A stretch of DNA of 64,000 nucleotides from an uncultured delta proteobacterium (GTDB lineage Bacteria; Myxococcota_A; Polyangia; Polyangiales; Polyangiaceae). The translations under genes were made by a program, and so were the position numbers. The stretch covers positions 62,001-126,000 of the forward strand of contig CAITIQ010000043.1 in the NCBI GenBank assembly GCA_903892415.1, read 5' to 3'. Position 1 is the stretch's first letter. Each line of letters begins with the position of its first letter. Below the pieces are notes generated by a model. The model ran no database searches and was not told the origin of the DNA. It was given only the letters and a program-made list of their open reading frames with translations. Of this stretch, positions 7,494 through 16,661 are shown in pieces.

Positions 7494-8393
7494 TCAGTCA
7501 GCCAAAGACTTCGCGCTGGCCCGTCGCTTCACCATTCGGATCTCGCTTCCAGTTGGGCTGAAGCTGACCTCGTCCATAAACGTTCGAATTAGCATCAGGC
7601 CACGTCCAGACGGCTTGTCGAGGTTCTCCAAATCAGTGGGGTCAGGGAGCGCAGCCGTGTCGAAGCCGGGGCCGTCATCTTTGATGGTGTAGATGACCTC
7701 CAAGGGGCTGTAGACGGCCAGCACTTTCACCTTCCGAGCCTTGTACGGCAACAGTTCTTGGCGCTCCTTCACAGCCTCGAAGAAGCGTGTGGGTGACTCT
7801 TCATGCAACTTGGAACTCACTTCCAGGTTGCCATGGACAACCGCATTGACCAGCGCCTCGCGAAGCGCGACGCCAACCTGAAGCATCCCCGTCTCGTCGC
7901 ACAACGCGAGCTGAATCAGGTGAGACTCAAGCTGGCCGACGACCTCCGCGATGGCCTCGAGGCTCGAGCGTAGCTCGAGGTTCACGGTGTGAACCTCGAG
8001 CGGATCAACCGTGCTAGCGCGGTCCACCTCGCGGGTTAGCGCCAGAATGTCGCGGAGGGTGTTGACCAAATCACTGGCCAAACTTCGCTTGGGGACGTAG
8101 CTCGCGGCACCCGTCTTCAGCGCCAAAACGGCGGTGTCCGCGCTGCCATGAGCCGTCATGAGCACGATCGGGATCGACGGGTGCAGCCGACGACACTCCG
8201 CTACCAGCGCCAAGCCGTCCATTTCGGGCATCTGCAGATCCGTCACAACAGCAGCAGGCAGCTCCACCGCCATGGCCTGCAATGCCGCACGACCGTCACC
8301 CGCGTAGTCCACGGTGAAGCCATTCTTAGCGAGGATTCCCCCGGCGAGGCGCCGATCCATTGGCGAGTCGTCCACAACCAGAATGCGCGTCAT
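7494..8393 (-). CDS. Response regulator fused to a GHKL ATPase (RsbW-like) domain
   Basis: 299 residues. The N-terminal receiver (about 1-120) has the acidic pair in ILVVDDSP, the phospho-acceptor Asp at 52 (VVTDLQMPEMDG), Thr in IVLMTAHG and Lys in SYVPKRS. After a helical linker comes a GHKL ATPase of the anti-sigma-kinase type: N-box-like ALREALVNAVVHGN, G1 box DDGPGFD and G2 box GRGLMLIRTFMDEV. RsbW-type domains usually phosphorylate an anti-sigma-factor antagonist (STAS protein) or hold a sigma factor. Here the ATPase would be switched by the receiver. No PP2C phosphatase or STAS gene is next to it. It begins 17 bases after the hybrid kinase gene ends, so that kinase is the likely phosphate donor. 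Confidence 0.85.
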   Translation of the reverse strand: MTRILVVDDSPMDRRLAGGILAKNGFTVDYAGDGRAALQAMAVELPAAVVTDLQMPEMDGLALVAECRRLHPSIPIVLMTAHGSADTAVLALKTGAASYVPKRSLASDLVNTLRDILALTREVDRASTVDPLEVHTVNLELRSSLEAIAEVVGQLESHLIQLALCDETGMLQVGVALREALVNAVVHGNLEVSSKLHEESPTRFFEAVKERQELLPYKARKVKVLAVYSPLEVIYTIKDDGPGFDTAALPDPTDLENLDKPSGRGLMLIRTFMDEVSFSPTGSEIRMVKRRASAKSLAD

Positions 8394-8410
8394 GACCGGC
8401 CGATGGTATG

Positions 8411-10879
8411 TCAGACCGAGCGTTTGGACGCTACATACTTCGCGACGTCGACCGAGAGCGCGACGATCATCGCTTCGAGTCGGGTTACGTCTTGCTCGAG
8501 CAGGGCCAAAGGTTGCGTTTTCCCGCGAGTTTCGAGCGACCGAGCCAGCTCAAACGCGTCTTTGTCCCCGTAGTGATCCGACTGCCCCTTGAGCGTGTGC
8601 GCTGTTCGAACGAACGTGGCTGGGTCCGCTTTCTTTAGCGAGCTTTTTAGCGCTTCAAGCAACTTGGGCGCCTCCTCGGCGAACATTTCTCCCAGCTCGA
8701 CGGCGAGCTCCTCGTCTCCACCGGTCCGAGAGACCCATAGTTTGACGTCGCGGGATTTCTCGCTTCGGGGTCGGGGTGGCACGGAATCACGCTTCTCAAC
8801 CTCGCGTGCAAACGCCTGTGGGCCTTGCCCCAACAACCGATCCATCTCGGTAAAAAGCTCTGGGATTTGGATCGGCTTGGTCACATAGCCGTCGAACCCG
8901 GCGCTGATGCAGCGCTCGCGGTCTCCCGCCATGGCGTGCGCAGTTACCGCGATCACCGGTAGTCGCCGAGCGGCGGTTTGCGCTTCATGGGCGCGGAAGA
9001 GAGCAATGGTGGCCAGCCCGTCGAGGATTGGCATTTGGATGTCCATGAGCGCAAGGTCGAAGGTGGCCTCGCGGAGAGCCGCGAGTGCCTTCTGCCCGTC
9101 ATCGGCTGGGACGGTCACGTGCCCTGCTTTCTCGAGAATTCTGCGCAGGAGCTTCTGGTTGACCGGGCTGTCTTCGGCCACCAGGATCGAGAGGGAGGGT
9201 TTATCGATCGGGAGCGAGCGCTCAGACAGCGGGGCTTCATCGATGCTCGGGCGGTGGCCTAGCGCAACCGCGATCGCCTCGAGCAGCTTGCTGTCGTTGG
9301 CGGGCTTCACGATCGAAAGAGCAGACTCCAGCGTTCGGATGCGTGGCGCCAACACGGATTGACTCTTGGCCGTCAGCATCATGATGAGCGGTGCCTTCGT
9401 CTCGCGCTGCAACCGCGTCGCCAGTTCTAGTTCGGCACCTTCTTTACGACCTGCACCAAGTGCGACGGACTCGTCGATGATGAGAAGGTCGGGGCAGGCC
9501 GCCTTCGCCGCGCGCAAGGCGGCTTCGCCTGTTGCAGCTCCGTCAACCGTGAAGCCTGCGCGCTCTAGTCGGGACGCCATCAGGGCGAGGGCGCGAGGAT
9601 TGTCTTCCACCACCAACGCCCGCTTGGGACCAACCGTTCGAACCAAGTCGCCAAAGGTATCTCGGGCGGGCGCATCAGCCTCTTCCACATCGATCTCGAA
9701 GAAGAACCGACTTCCTTCGCCGATCTGGCTGCTTACCTGAAGGTTCGAGCCCATCATTTGAACGAGTCGGGCCGAAATCGTGAGACCGAGTCCGGTCCCG
9801 CCGAAGCGCCGCGTTGCTGAGCCGTCAGCCTGAGTGAAGGCATCGAAGACCAAGCCGAGCTTCTCTTTGGCGATTCCAACTCCCGTATCACGCACGGAGA
9901 GGCCGAGTCTGATCTTGCGATTTTCCGCGGGCGTTGCCGTGAGTGACACCTCGACCTCGCCGCTATCGGTGAACTTGATGGCGTTGCCGACAAGATTGAT
10001 CAACACCTGACGAAGGCGGTTTTCATCCCCGACGATCGCCTGCGGGACCTCGCTCGGGATGTCGACGAGCAGCTCCAATCCCTTTTCCTGAGCACGTAAC
10101 GAGAAGCTCTTCACCGAAGCGGCGGTCATCTCCACGACGTTGAAGGGCGCGGGGGAGAGGTCGAGCTTTCCAGCCTCGATCTTGGAGAAGTCGAGCAGGT
10201 CGTTGAGCAGCGAAAGCAACGCCTCTGCGCTCGCTCGTACCGTCTCGAGATAGTCGCGCTGCTCGTGCGTTAAGTCGGTATCCAGCGCCAAGGTGGTCAT
10301 ACCGAGTATGCCGTTCATTGGCGTGCGGATCTCATGGCTGACGTTGGCCAAGAAGTAGCTCTTGGCACGGTTAGCCGCCTCGGCGGCCTCCTTGGCTTGC
10401 GAGAGCTCGTTCTCGACTTCACGCCGAGCGGACAAGAGTGAAAGCAAGGACGCGGAGTGCTCACGCTCTTGTCGTAGGGAGGCCGTGGCCAGGCGATCTG
10501 CAGCTCGCTTGGAGAGCCCGCTCATTACGACAGCTACTGGTGTGGTAACGAAATGAACCAGCACCCTGAGCAGGTCATCCTCGGTGTAGTTGAAGGACCA
10601 GGCCGGGGTTGCGTAGTAGCCGAGGTAATACGTGACCGTAATCACCGCGGTGAGCAAGCCCATCTTCATTCCGCCGGTGAACGCGGAAAAGACGCAGATG
10701 GTCATCAGAATGGCGGGAGGATTAGGAAACTTGAAGTCGAGCCTGGAGGTGGCCTCGATCAAAATGATCACGAAGGCCGCGAGCAGCGGGCCGAAAACCG
10801 AGGGAGGGCCGCCCAGGATTTTCCGAACGGTCTCCTCATCGTTGTTGGATGCTGAGCTGTCTTCGTCGAGGGAGGTCAT
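8411..10879 (-). CDS. Membrane hybrid histidine kinase with two receivers and an HPt domain
   Basis: 822 residues. The N-terminal 125 residues hold about three to four membrane segments (around 27-42, 56-70, 73-91, 105-121). A coiled-coil helix leads to HisKA with the phosphorylatable His at 182 ([12 protein letters not shown]). The GHKL ATPase has boxes [15 protein letters not shown] and GTGLGLTI. The first receiver (ALVVEDNP, acceptor region LLIIDESV) is less canonical. The second is canonical (ILVAEDSP, Asp at 613 in [11 protein letters not shown]). The C-terminal HPt has its His at 761 (TAHTLKGQS). This is the BarA/ArcB-like architecture for a multistep phosphorelay. It sits two bases after the PEGA gene and 17 bases before the receiver-GHKL gene, which is a natural output for the HPt. 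Confidence 0.93.
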   Translation of the reverse strand: MTSLDEDSSASNNDEETVRKILGGPPSVFGPLLAAFVIILIEATSRLDFKFPNPPAILMTICVFSAFTGGMKMGLLTAVITVTYYLGYYATPAWSFNYTEDDLLRVLVHFVTTPVAVVMSGLSKRAADRLATASLRQEREHSASLLSLLSARREVENELSQAKEAAEAANRAKSYFLANVSHEIRTPMNGILGMTTLALDTDLTHEQRDYLETVRASAEALLSLLNDLLDFSKIEAGKLDLSPAPFNVVEMTAASVKSFSLRAQEKGLELLVDIPSEVPQAIVGDENRLRQVLINLVGNAIKFTDSGEVEVSLTATPAENRKIRLGLSVRDTGVGIAKEKLGLVFDAFTQADGSATRRFGGTGLGLTISARLVQMMGSNLQVSSQIGEGSRFFFEIDVEEADAPARDTFGDLVRTVGPKRALVVEDNPRALALMASRLERAGFTVDGAATGEAALRAAKAACPDLLIIDESVALGAGRKEGAELELATRLQRETKAPLIMMLTAKSQSVLAPRIRTLESALSIVKPANDSKLLEAIAVALGHRPSIDEAPLSERSLPIDKPSLSILVAEDSPVNQKLLRRILEKAGHVTVPADDGQKALAALREATFDLALMDIQMPILDGLATIALFRAHEAQTAARRLPVIAVTAHAMAGDRERCISAGFDGYVTKPIQIPELFTEMDRLLGQGPQAFAREVEKRDSVPPRPRSEKSRDVKLWVSRTGGDEELAVELGEMFAEEAPKLLEALKSSLKKADPATFVRTAHTLKGQSDHYGDKDAFELARSLETRGKTQPLALLEQDVTRLEAMIVALSVDVAKYVASKRSV

Positions 10880-10881
10880 GG

Positions 10882-11913
10882 TCAGTCGAGCTGCAAGGTG
10901 AAGGTTGCGCTGGCCGGTCCGAGTTGGAGCGCCGCTTTGCGGGTGACCGTGCTGTCTTGTCCGAGCGTGAAGTAGAGGACTGCCCCAGTTGCAGCCATCG
11001 CAACGCCGGCTGCACCGAGCCCCCAGGCCAACCCGCTGTAGAGCTTGCCGTCATCGACTCGCCCAGCAAGTGCCGAATCACATTCCTGATCCTGCTCGTT
11101 ACAGGTGCTTCGGACGTCGGAGATGGCCGCTTGCCACAAGCCCACGAAAACGCCGCTCGCAACGAGCAAGGAAAGCCCGCCTGCTCCTACGACGATGCCT
11201 GGAACGGGGTTCCCCGGTTCGGTCTCGGTGAGCAGTTTGGGCGGTGGAGCCGTCGCCTGTTCCACACTAACGATCGCTTTGCTCTCTGGTACTGAGAACT
11301 CGAGCACGGAGGATTCTTCCGAGGAGAACTTGCGCAGGAAGTTGCTTTGACCCGGGCGCACGACCTCCACGCGGTGGTCGCCGGGATCGAGTCGGAACTC
11401 CACGCCACGTTTGGCGATTCCTTTGGCTTGGCCGTCCAAGATGATCTCGGCCGAACCTTCGTTTTCAACGGTGAGCTTCAGCTTGGGAACGCGAGGCTCG
11501 AGCGCGGCGATGTGTTCGGGTGCCGTCGAGAGCACGTCCTCGTTGTTGGCGCGATCAGCCTCGGCCAATTGCAATGCCGCTTCGTAGTGGCCGAGCGCCG
11601 TCGCAAGCTGCCCCAGTGACTCTTCGCATAGGGCGATGTGGAAGCGCACCTGCGCGGTCATCTTGACCTTGCCGATCTCCTCAAACTCGGCCTTTGCCTC
11701 AGCCCACTTCGAGCGTTCCTCGAGCTCGAGCGCGCGCTTGAAGCGCTTACGCAGCGCCTCGAGGTCGATCTCGGCGCTGGGGCTCGGCTGGGCGAACAAT
11801 GCGCTTTGTGGGGTTAGCGCGAGCCAAATACAGAGAAGGTTGCGCGCGTGGCTGCGCAGCGCTCCGAAACGTGGGTTGCGCCCACCGCCCGTGGGCTTGT
11901 GCTTGGCTGTCAC
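10882..11913 (-). CDS. TPR-like/PEGA-domain membrane protein
   Basis: 343 residues. The N-terminal hydrophobic stretch ([18 protein letters not shown]) is a signal peptide. Residues about 48-140 form helical, TPR-like pairs (KFRRALELEE-type, [12 protein letters not shown]). A PEGA-type beta domain follows ([17 protein letters not shown], then [16 protein letters not shown]). Two membrane segments near the C-terminus (about 228-250 and 290-313) flank a loop with two cysteines. This layout recurs in myxobacteria beside Ser/Thr kinases; a second copy with the same architecture lies near 41 kb. PEGA domains are thought to act at the surface or periplasm, but no precise role is known. Gaps of only two bases to coaX upstream and to the hybrid kinase downstream mark it as part of one operon. 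Confidence 0.75.
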   Translation of the reverse strand: MTAKHKPTGGGRNPRFGALRSHARNLLCIWLALTPQSALFAQPSPSAEIDLEALRKRFKRALELEERSKWAEAKAEFEEIGKVKMTAQVRFHIALCEESLGQLATALGHYEAALQLAEADRANNEDVLSTAPEHIAALEPRVPKLKLTVENEGSAEIILDGQAKGIAKRGVEFRLDPGDHRVEVVRPGQSNFLRKFSSEESSVLEFSVPESKAIVSVEQATAPPPKLLTETEPGNPVPGIVVGAGGLSLLVASGVFVGLWQAAISDVRSTCNEQDQECDSALAGRVDDGKLYSGLAWGLGAAGVAMAATGAVLYFTLGQDSTVTRKAALQLGPASATFTLQLD

Positions 11914-11915
11914 GG

Positions 11916-12683
11916 TCAGGGCAGATTTCGCTGGTGAATCAGGTGAAGCCCGGTCAGCGTTAGGTCGCTATCCACCGTTTCGATCGAGGTCGTCTGCTTC
12001 CCAATCAGGGTGGCAAGCCCCCCCGTGGCGATCACGCGCGCGTCCTCTCCGAGTTCCTTCTTCAAGCGCGAACAAAGCCCGTCCACCATGGCCGCGTACC
12101 CGAACACGATGCCCGACTGCATCGACTGCGTCGAGTTCCGACCGATGGCCTTTGCCGGCACCGCGAAGTCGACACGATGCAAACGAGCGGCGCGAGCAAA
12201 CAGCGCGTCGGCGCTGATCTGTACGCCCGGCGTGATCACTCCGCCCAGGTACTCACCCTTCTTGCTCACACAGTCGAAGGTGGTCGCCGTACCAAAATCA
12301 ACTACGATCACTGAGCCTGCGGCCCAATCGTAACCAGCAACCGCGTTTACGATGCGATCGGCCCCGACCTCACGCGGATCTTCGTAAAGGATGGGCATGC
12401 CGGTCTTGATCCCCGGACCCACCACCAGCGGTTCGACGCTGAAGGCGCGCCGCACGAAGGCGACCATCGTGTCGGTCAGCGCTGGTACCACGCTGGCGAT
12501 GATCGCGCTCTTGATGGCGGAAGCCTCCACACCGTAGAGCGTCATCATCTGGCGAACCAGGATGGCGTACTCGTCGGAGGTCCGCTGCCGGGCGCTTTCA
12601 CTGCGCAGATGGTGCACGAGCTTGCCCGACGAGAGCAGGCCAAAGCTGATGTTCGTGTTACCGACGTCGACCGCTAGGAGCAC
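11916..12683 (-). CDS. coaX: Type III pantothenate kinase
   Basis: 255 residues, the usual CoaX length. It phosphorylates pantothenate, the first step of coenzyme A synthesis, in the cytoplasm. Signature motifs are all present: the N-terminal phosphate-binding DVGNTNISFG, the central GADRIVNAVAGYD, and VDFGTATTFDCVS. CoaX belongs to the ASKHA fold and needs a monovalent cation. The gene overlaps the O-methyltransferase end by ten bases and is followed after two bases by the PEGA gene, so it is embedded in an operon whose other members are signalling and envelope proteins. panC, for the preceding step of the pathway, is elsewhere in the window. Confidence 0.96.
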   Translation of the reverse strand: MLLAVDVGNTNISFGLLSSGKLVHHLRSESARQRTSDEYAILVRQMMTLYGVEASAIKSAIIASVVPALTDTMVAFVRRAFSVEPLVVGPGIKTGMPILYEDPREVGADRIVNAVAGYDWAAGSVIVVDFGTATTFDCVSKKGEYLGGVITPGVQISADALFARAARLHRVDFAVPAKAIGRNSTQSMQSGIVFGYAAMVDGLCSRLKKELGEDARVIATGGLATLIGKQTTSIETVDSDLTLTGLHLIHQRNLP

Positions 12684-13321
12684 AGCTTCCTCACCAACAT
12701 GATGCCGTCACGCACTGACAATAGGACATTGGTTACTCGCGTATCTTGTTGCACGTGGGTGTTGAAGCGGACGATGCCCAAGTCATCCGCGTCGGCGGGT
12801 GTGAGCACCCTTCCGCTCCAAAGCGTGTTGTCCGCTGCCAAAATTGCGCCCGGCTTCATGCGCGCAAGAGCAAGCTCGTAGTAGTCCACGTAGCTACCCT
12901 TGTCGGCGTCGATGAAGACGAAGTCGAAGGTCGGCTCTGCAGGCATGGCAGCGATGGTGGTCTTCGCGTCGCCGAGCAGCAGCTCGATCTTGTGACCGTG
13001 CTCCGAGCCGTTGAAGGCGCGAGCGGCGACCTGCGTGTTCACCGGATCGACGTCGCACGTCGTGATTAGGCCGTCACTTGGTAACGCCTCCGCCATCGCC
13101 AAGGCTGAATATCCAGTAAAGGTGCCCACTTCGAGGACCCGCTTGGCCCCCGAAATGGCGATCAGCATCGCTAGCAACTGCCCCTCGACATGCCCAACCT
13201 GCATCTGCGAGTCGTCCACATTGGCCCGCGTAAAACGTACTAGCTCTGCCAAGTTGGGACTGGGCTCTGAGGTGTGCCGTTGGCAATACGCATCTAGCTG
13301 CTCGTCGATCAGAAGGCGCAT
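12674..13321 (-). CDS. SAM-dependent O-methyltransferase (catechol/caffeoyl-CoA type)
   Basis: 215 residues with the class I methyltransferase fold. Motif I VLEVGTFTGYSALAMAEALP binds SAM. The acidic residue of CDVDP contacts the ribose. VFIDADKGSYVDYYE matches the metal-binding Asp and following strand of the family, and AADNTLWSGRV is the conserved late motif. These enzymes methylate catechol-like hydroxyls with a divalent cation; the bacterial substrate is unknown. The ATG at 13321 gives the normal family length. A longer start at 13366 would make the start codon overlap the divergent RCC1 gene's ATG, and neither has a clear ribosome site. It is the probable first gene of the minus-strand operon, overlapping coaX. 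Confidence 0.9.
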   Translation of the reverse strand: MRLLIDEQLDAYCQRHTSEPSPNLAELVRFTRANVDDSQMQVGHVEGQLLAMLIAISGAKRVLEVGTFTGYSALAMAEALPSDGLITTCDVDPVNTQVAARAFNGSEHGHKIELLLGDAKTTIAAMPAEPTFDFVFIDADKGSYVDYYELALARMKPGAILAADNTLWSGRVLTPADADDLGIVRFNTHVQQDTRVTNVLLSVRDGIMLVRKLCS

Positions 13322-13364
13322 AGGGTCTCGTTTCTGCGACAGAACACGTGCTAGGAGTCTTCTC

Positions 13365-14570
13365 ATGTCCGCGGGTACTCGACAACGGGTCTCTTCCGTT
13401 TGCCTGCTTATGCTGGCCTGCGGCGCACGCTCATCGTTACCGACTGATGGCGCCGAAGGAGGCGCGGGGCAGCCGACCGGTGGAGGTGGGCTTGGCGGCG
13501 GCGGCTTTGGCGCGGAAGGCGGGGAAGGTGGCCAAGGTGGCGGGGTAGGCGGGATCGAGCAGCTGGCCTTAGGGGCGGGGCATTCGTGTCTGCGAGCGTT
13601 CGACGGCGACGTCTATTGCTGGGGCAGAAATTCTAAGGGCCAACTCGGTACGGGTGACACGGTCGACTCGCTGGACCCGGTCAAAGCCGAGCTACCCGAA
13701 CCAGCCACGTTCCTTTCGGCTGGTAGCTTCCACACCTGCGCGCTGCTGCTATCGGGGAGTGTCTATTGTTGGGGTGCCTCGGAATTCGGGCAGGCTTTGC
13801 CGCAGCTCGGCGAGCAAAATGCAATCCCGACTCCAGCGGCAGTCGAGGGGCTTTTCGGCGAGGTCACCTCGCTTGCGCTCGGGGAGGGGCACTCTTGCGC
13901 AGTGACAGCCTCTGCTGCTGAGTCCACCGTTCGTTGCTGGGGCGTCGGCTTCACCCCACCGATCTCGGAAGGGATCTTCGACGGTGGTGTTGCCGCTGCC
14001 GCCGGAGCCTTCTTCACCTGCAGCCTCGACCAAGCGGGTTCGGTGTCTTGCGTCGGTGAGAACGGTCAGGGGCAATGTGGCGTTTCCGCGCCGGCTAACG
14101 TAACGACTCCGGTGCAGGTCGCCTTGCCGTTCACTTCCGTGTCGGTGAGAGCAGGGCGCGGCAACCATGCCTGTGCCACCTCGGCTGCAGGTGAAACGGC
14201 CTGTTGGGGCGACAATGACAGCGGTCAGCTTGGAGATGGGTCGATCAGCGAATTTAGCCTCCCGCTGCTAGTGGACGGGAGCTTTGAGCAGGTTGCGCCG
14301 GGCTTCGTTCATACCTGCGGTCTGCGCGAGGGCCAGGTTGCCTGCTGGGGCAGTAACAGCAGTGGTCAGCTCGGTACGGCTGGGCCTTCGAGCCCGTTTC
14401 CCGTCACTATTCGCTTGAGCAACGTGGTTGCCGTTGGCACCGGCACGCTGCATTCGTGCGCTTATGTCTCTCCAACCGAGCTTTATTGTTGGGGCGGTAA
14501 TGATTTCGGACAACTCGGAATTGGCACCACCGACTCGACCAACGTGCCCAGCCTGGTGCAGTTACCCTGA
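13365..14570 (+). CDS. RCC1-repeat (beta-propeller) lipoprotein
   Basis: 401 residues. The start gives a lipoprotein signal with lipobox LMLAC. A Gly/Thr-rich linker (about residues 30-60) precedes seven RCC1-like units. Each carries a G-H-S-C or F-H-T-C turn followed by (Y/R/A)CWG and often NxxGQLG. Seven blades would close a full beta-propeller. The paired cysteines in nearly every blade suggest disulfides in an extracytoplasmic location. Unit 4 is degenerate (SCVG for CWG). Myxobacteria carry many such proteins, mostly of unknown role; eukaryotic RCC1 nucleotide-exchange activity should not be transferred. Divergent from the methyltransferase with a very short shared upstream region. Confidence 0.88.
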   Translation: MSAGTRQRVSSVCLLMLACGARSSLPTDGAEGGAGQPTGGGGLGGGGFGAEGGEGGQGGGVGGIEQLALGAGHSCLRAFDGDVYCWGRNSKGQLGTGDTVDSLDPVKAELPEPATFLSAGSFHTCALLLSGSVYCWGASEFGQALPQLGEQNAIPTPAAVEGLFGEVTSLALGEGHSCAVTASAAESTVRCWGVGFTPPISEGIFDGGVAAAAGAFFTCSLDQAGSVSCVGENGQGQCGVSAPANVTTPVQVALPFTSVSVRAGRGNHACATSAAGETACWGDNDSGQLGDGSISEFSLPLLVDGSFEQVAPGFVHTCGLREGQVACWGSNSSGQLGTAGPSSPFPVTIRLSNVVAVGTGTLHSCAYVSPTELYCWGGNDFGQLGIGTTDSTNVPSLVQLP

Positions 14571-14597
14571 GCGATGTGCTGAGCTATAAGCGCCTCA

Positions 14598-15617
14598 ATG
14601 GCGTTGGCGCGCGTTTCAGTGACGGGAATCACCAGTGGGGTGGGCATGCGGCTCGCCGAGGTCGCGCTCTCGCGTGGCCTCGCGGTGCGCGGCTTGGTGC
14701 GAGATCCGAGTCGCGCGGATGCGAAACGGCTGGCCGCTCTCGGCGTGGAGTTGGTGCGTGGTGACCTCGAGGATGAAGCCTCGCTCGCCGAGCTTGCACG
14801 GGGAACCGACGCCTGTTTGCACCTTGCGGCGCAGGTTGGGGACGTTGGGGCCACGTCGCAATTCGTGCGCATCAACGTTGGCGGAACGAGGCGCGCTGTG
14901 GTGGCGGCCGCACGAGTAGGCGTAGGCCGCTTCGTGCAGCTCTCGTCGACTGCGGTTTATGGCCGACCGGACGAAGGGCAGGTGGAAGAGACCTGGCCAA
15001 CCAAACACAGCGGTGTTGCCTACGACGACACCAAGGTCGACGCCGAACGCACAGCATTTGCCACGGGGGCGGAACTCGGCGTGGAGGTCGCGGCGATTCG
15101 TCCGCCGATCATCTATGGCCCTTACGACAAGAACTTCATGCCCAGAGCCGTCAAGTCGCTGCGAGCGAAGCAGTTCCTGTTGATCGACGGTGGGCAAGCA
15201 CCACTCAACGTGGTCTGGGTCGATCACGTGGTCGACGTCTGTCTACTGGCCGCGGAGCAGCCCGCTGCGGCAGGTCAGGCGTTCAACGTCATGGATGACG
15301 TCAGCCGCTCCCCGCCGAGCGTTCGCGAAGTAGCTGAGCTGATCGCTGACGAGATTGGTGCAGCCCGTCCCCGTCTTTCGCTGCCCTACGGAGTAGCCAT
15401 GACCCTGGGGAGAATCGCCGAGTTCGCCCAGCGAGTGACCGCTCCCGAAAAGGCACCCGCGTTATCGCCCTTCGTCGTGAAGATCCTCACGCGGAAGGTG
15501 GTCTACGACTCGGCCAAGGCCGTGCGCTTGCTTGGTTGGACCCCGCGCGTGACAGCAGTTCAAGGCCTGCGCGAAGAGGCGCGTGCCTTTGCGCTGCGTG
15601 AACGTCAGGGCGCATGA
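14598..15617 (+). CDS. Extended SDR: NAD-dependent epimerase/dehydratase family protein
   Basis: 339 residues. The N-terminal Rossmann motif is TGITSGVGMRLAE (a variant of TGxxGxxG). GDLEDEASL and LHLAAQVG follow, then the Ser and YxxxK catalytic pair in VQLSSTAVYG and VAYDDTKVDAER. RPPIIYGP is typical of sugar-nucleotide epimerases and 3-beta-HSD-like enzymes. The C-terminal substrate part ends with ILTRKVVYDSAKAVRLLGW, as in the family. The real substrate cannot be told; 3-beta-HSD-like sterol dehydrogenases and sugar epimerases are both possible. The stop overlaps the start of the flippase-like gene by four bases (ATGA), so the two are co-translated and may act on one lipid-linked substrate. 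Confidence 0.88.
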   Translation: MALARVSVTGITSGVGMRLAEVALSRGLAVRGLVRDPSRADAKRLAALGVELVRGDLEDEASLAELARGTDACLHLAAQVGDVGATSQFVRINVGGTRRAVVAAARVGVGRFVQLSSTAVYGRPDEGQVEETWPTKHSGVAYDDTKVDAERTAFATGAELGVEVAAIRPPIIYGPYDKNFMPRAVKSLRAKQFLLIDGGQAPLNVVWVDHVVDVCLLAAEQPAAAGQAFNVMDDVSRSPPSVREVAELIADEIGAARPRLSLPYGVAMTLGRIAEFAQRVTAPEKAPALSPFVVKILTRKVVYDSAKAVRLLGWTPRVTAVQGLREEARAFALRERQGA

Positions 15618-16624
15618 CCTCCGAGCCTGAGCCCACGATGGTGCCGAGCGGTGAGCGGGCCTCAGAGCCGGCTATGCCAAGTATGGCGCGGCCGAAGCTG
15701 TCGCCCTTGCGCAGCGCTTTGCCGTTCTTGGTAGCTGGGTTCTTGCTCTGGCTACTGGCGCGCAAGCTCGACTTCGATGCGTTCTTCGAGACCTTAGCGA
15801 AGGTAGATCCTTTCGCGCTGCTCGGTTTTGCCATGCTTTGGCAAACGGTGCTCTTGGCTGCTGATGCGTTCGGTAACTTCGTCGCGTACCGGCGCACGAT
15901 GCCGCAAGCAAGCTACATCGATTTCTATCTATTCCGAGGGGCCTCCTACTTACCTGGGATGATCAACCATCATCTCGGACAGGCCTACATGACCTATTTG
16001 CAGGCGCGTCTACTAAAGATCCCGTTGGCGCGAATGGCGGGAACGACCCTCGTCTCCTATGCCACTTGGATGGGCTGTCTCGTCGGCTGCATGACGATTG
16101 CAGTGCCCTTCACCGACCTGCCGCTCGGCTTCGTTCCGGTGGTGCTGGTTTGCGGTGGGCTTTATCTGCTGGTTGTTTCTCGCCCACCACGTTTTCTCCG
16201 TGGAGTGACGTTGCTTAAGCCGCTGTTCGAGGCAGGGTTAGGCGGTCATCTTCGCGCGTTAGTCGGGCGCTTGCCGCATCTTGCGGTGTTGGTCCTCGGC
16301 ACCTGGATCTCCTTTCGGCTGTTTGGCATTCGTATCCCCCTCGGTACGGCGCTCGTCTACCTGCCTATTCTGCTGGTAGTGGTGACGCTGCCGATTACCC
16401 CGCAAGGGTTTGGCGCTCGAGAGGCAGCCTCCGCTACGTTCTTCGCGGCCTATGCCCCGGGTGCAACCGAGCCCGAGCGAATCGGCAGCTTGGCCGCTGC
16501 GAGCACGGGCTGGGCTGTTTCGATCACCTTGGCCGCCATTCTATTGGGCGTGGTTTGCAGTCGTTTCGTCGATCGAAAGCTGGCCCGTTTGCAGCCTGAG
16601 CCTGCAACCGAAGTCATCGGCTAG
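15614..16624 (+). CDS. Multi-pass membrane protein, flippase-like/LPG synthase transmembrane domain (UPF0104) type
   Basis: 336 residues. After a cytoplasmic N-terminus of about 35 residues come roughly seven to eight membrane segments (for example ALPFLVAGFLLWLLA, GFVPVVLVCGGLYLLVV, ALVYLPILLVVVTLP). The signature of the family is LPITPQGFGAREAASATFF, matching the conserved P-x-P-G-G-x-G-x-R-E region of UPF0104/AglD-like proteins. Members move or modify lipid-linked molecules. Translational coupling to the epimerase suggests glycolipid or polyprenyl-linked sugar work. No soluble synthase domain is attached, so it is not a full MprF. Assignment to the superfamily is fair; specificity unknown. 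Confidence 0.75.
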   Translation: MTSEPEPTMVPSGERASEPAMPSMARPKLSPLRSALPFLVAGFLLWLLARKLDFDAFFETLAKVDPFALLGFAMLWQTVLLAADAFGNFVAYRRTMPQASYIDFYLFRGASYLPGMINHHLGQAYMTYLQARLLKIPLARMAGTTLVSYATWMGCLVGCMTIAVPFTDLPLGFVPVVLVCGGLYLLVVSRPPRFLRGVTLLKPLFEAGLGGHLRALVGRLPHLAVLVLGTWISFRLFGIRIPLGTALVYLPILLVVVTLPITPQGFGAREAASATFFAAYAPGATEPERIGSLAAASTGWAVSITLAAILLGVVCSRFVDRKLARLQPEPATEVIG

Positions 16625-16661
16625 CGCGCCCCGACGAGCGCGCCCGACGTGGTTCCGCGGA

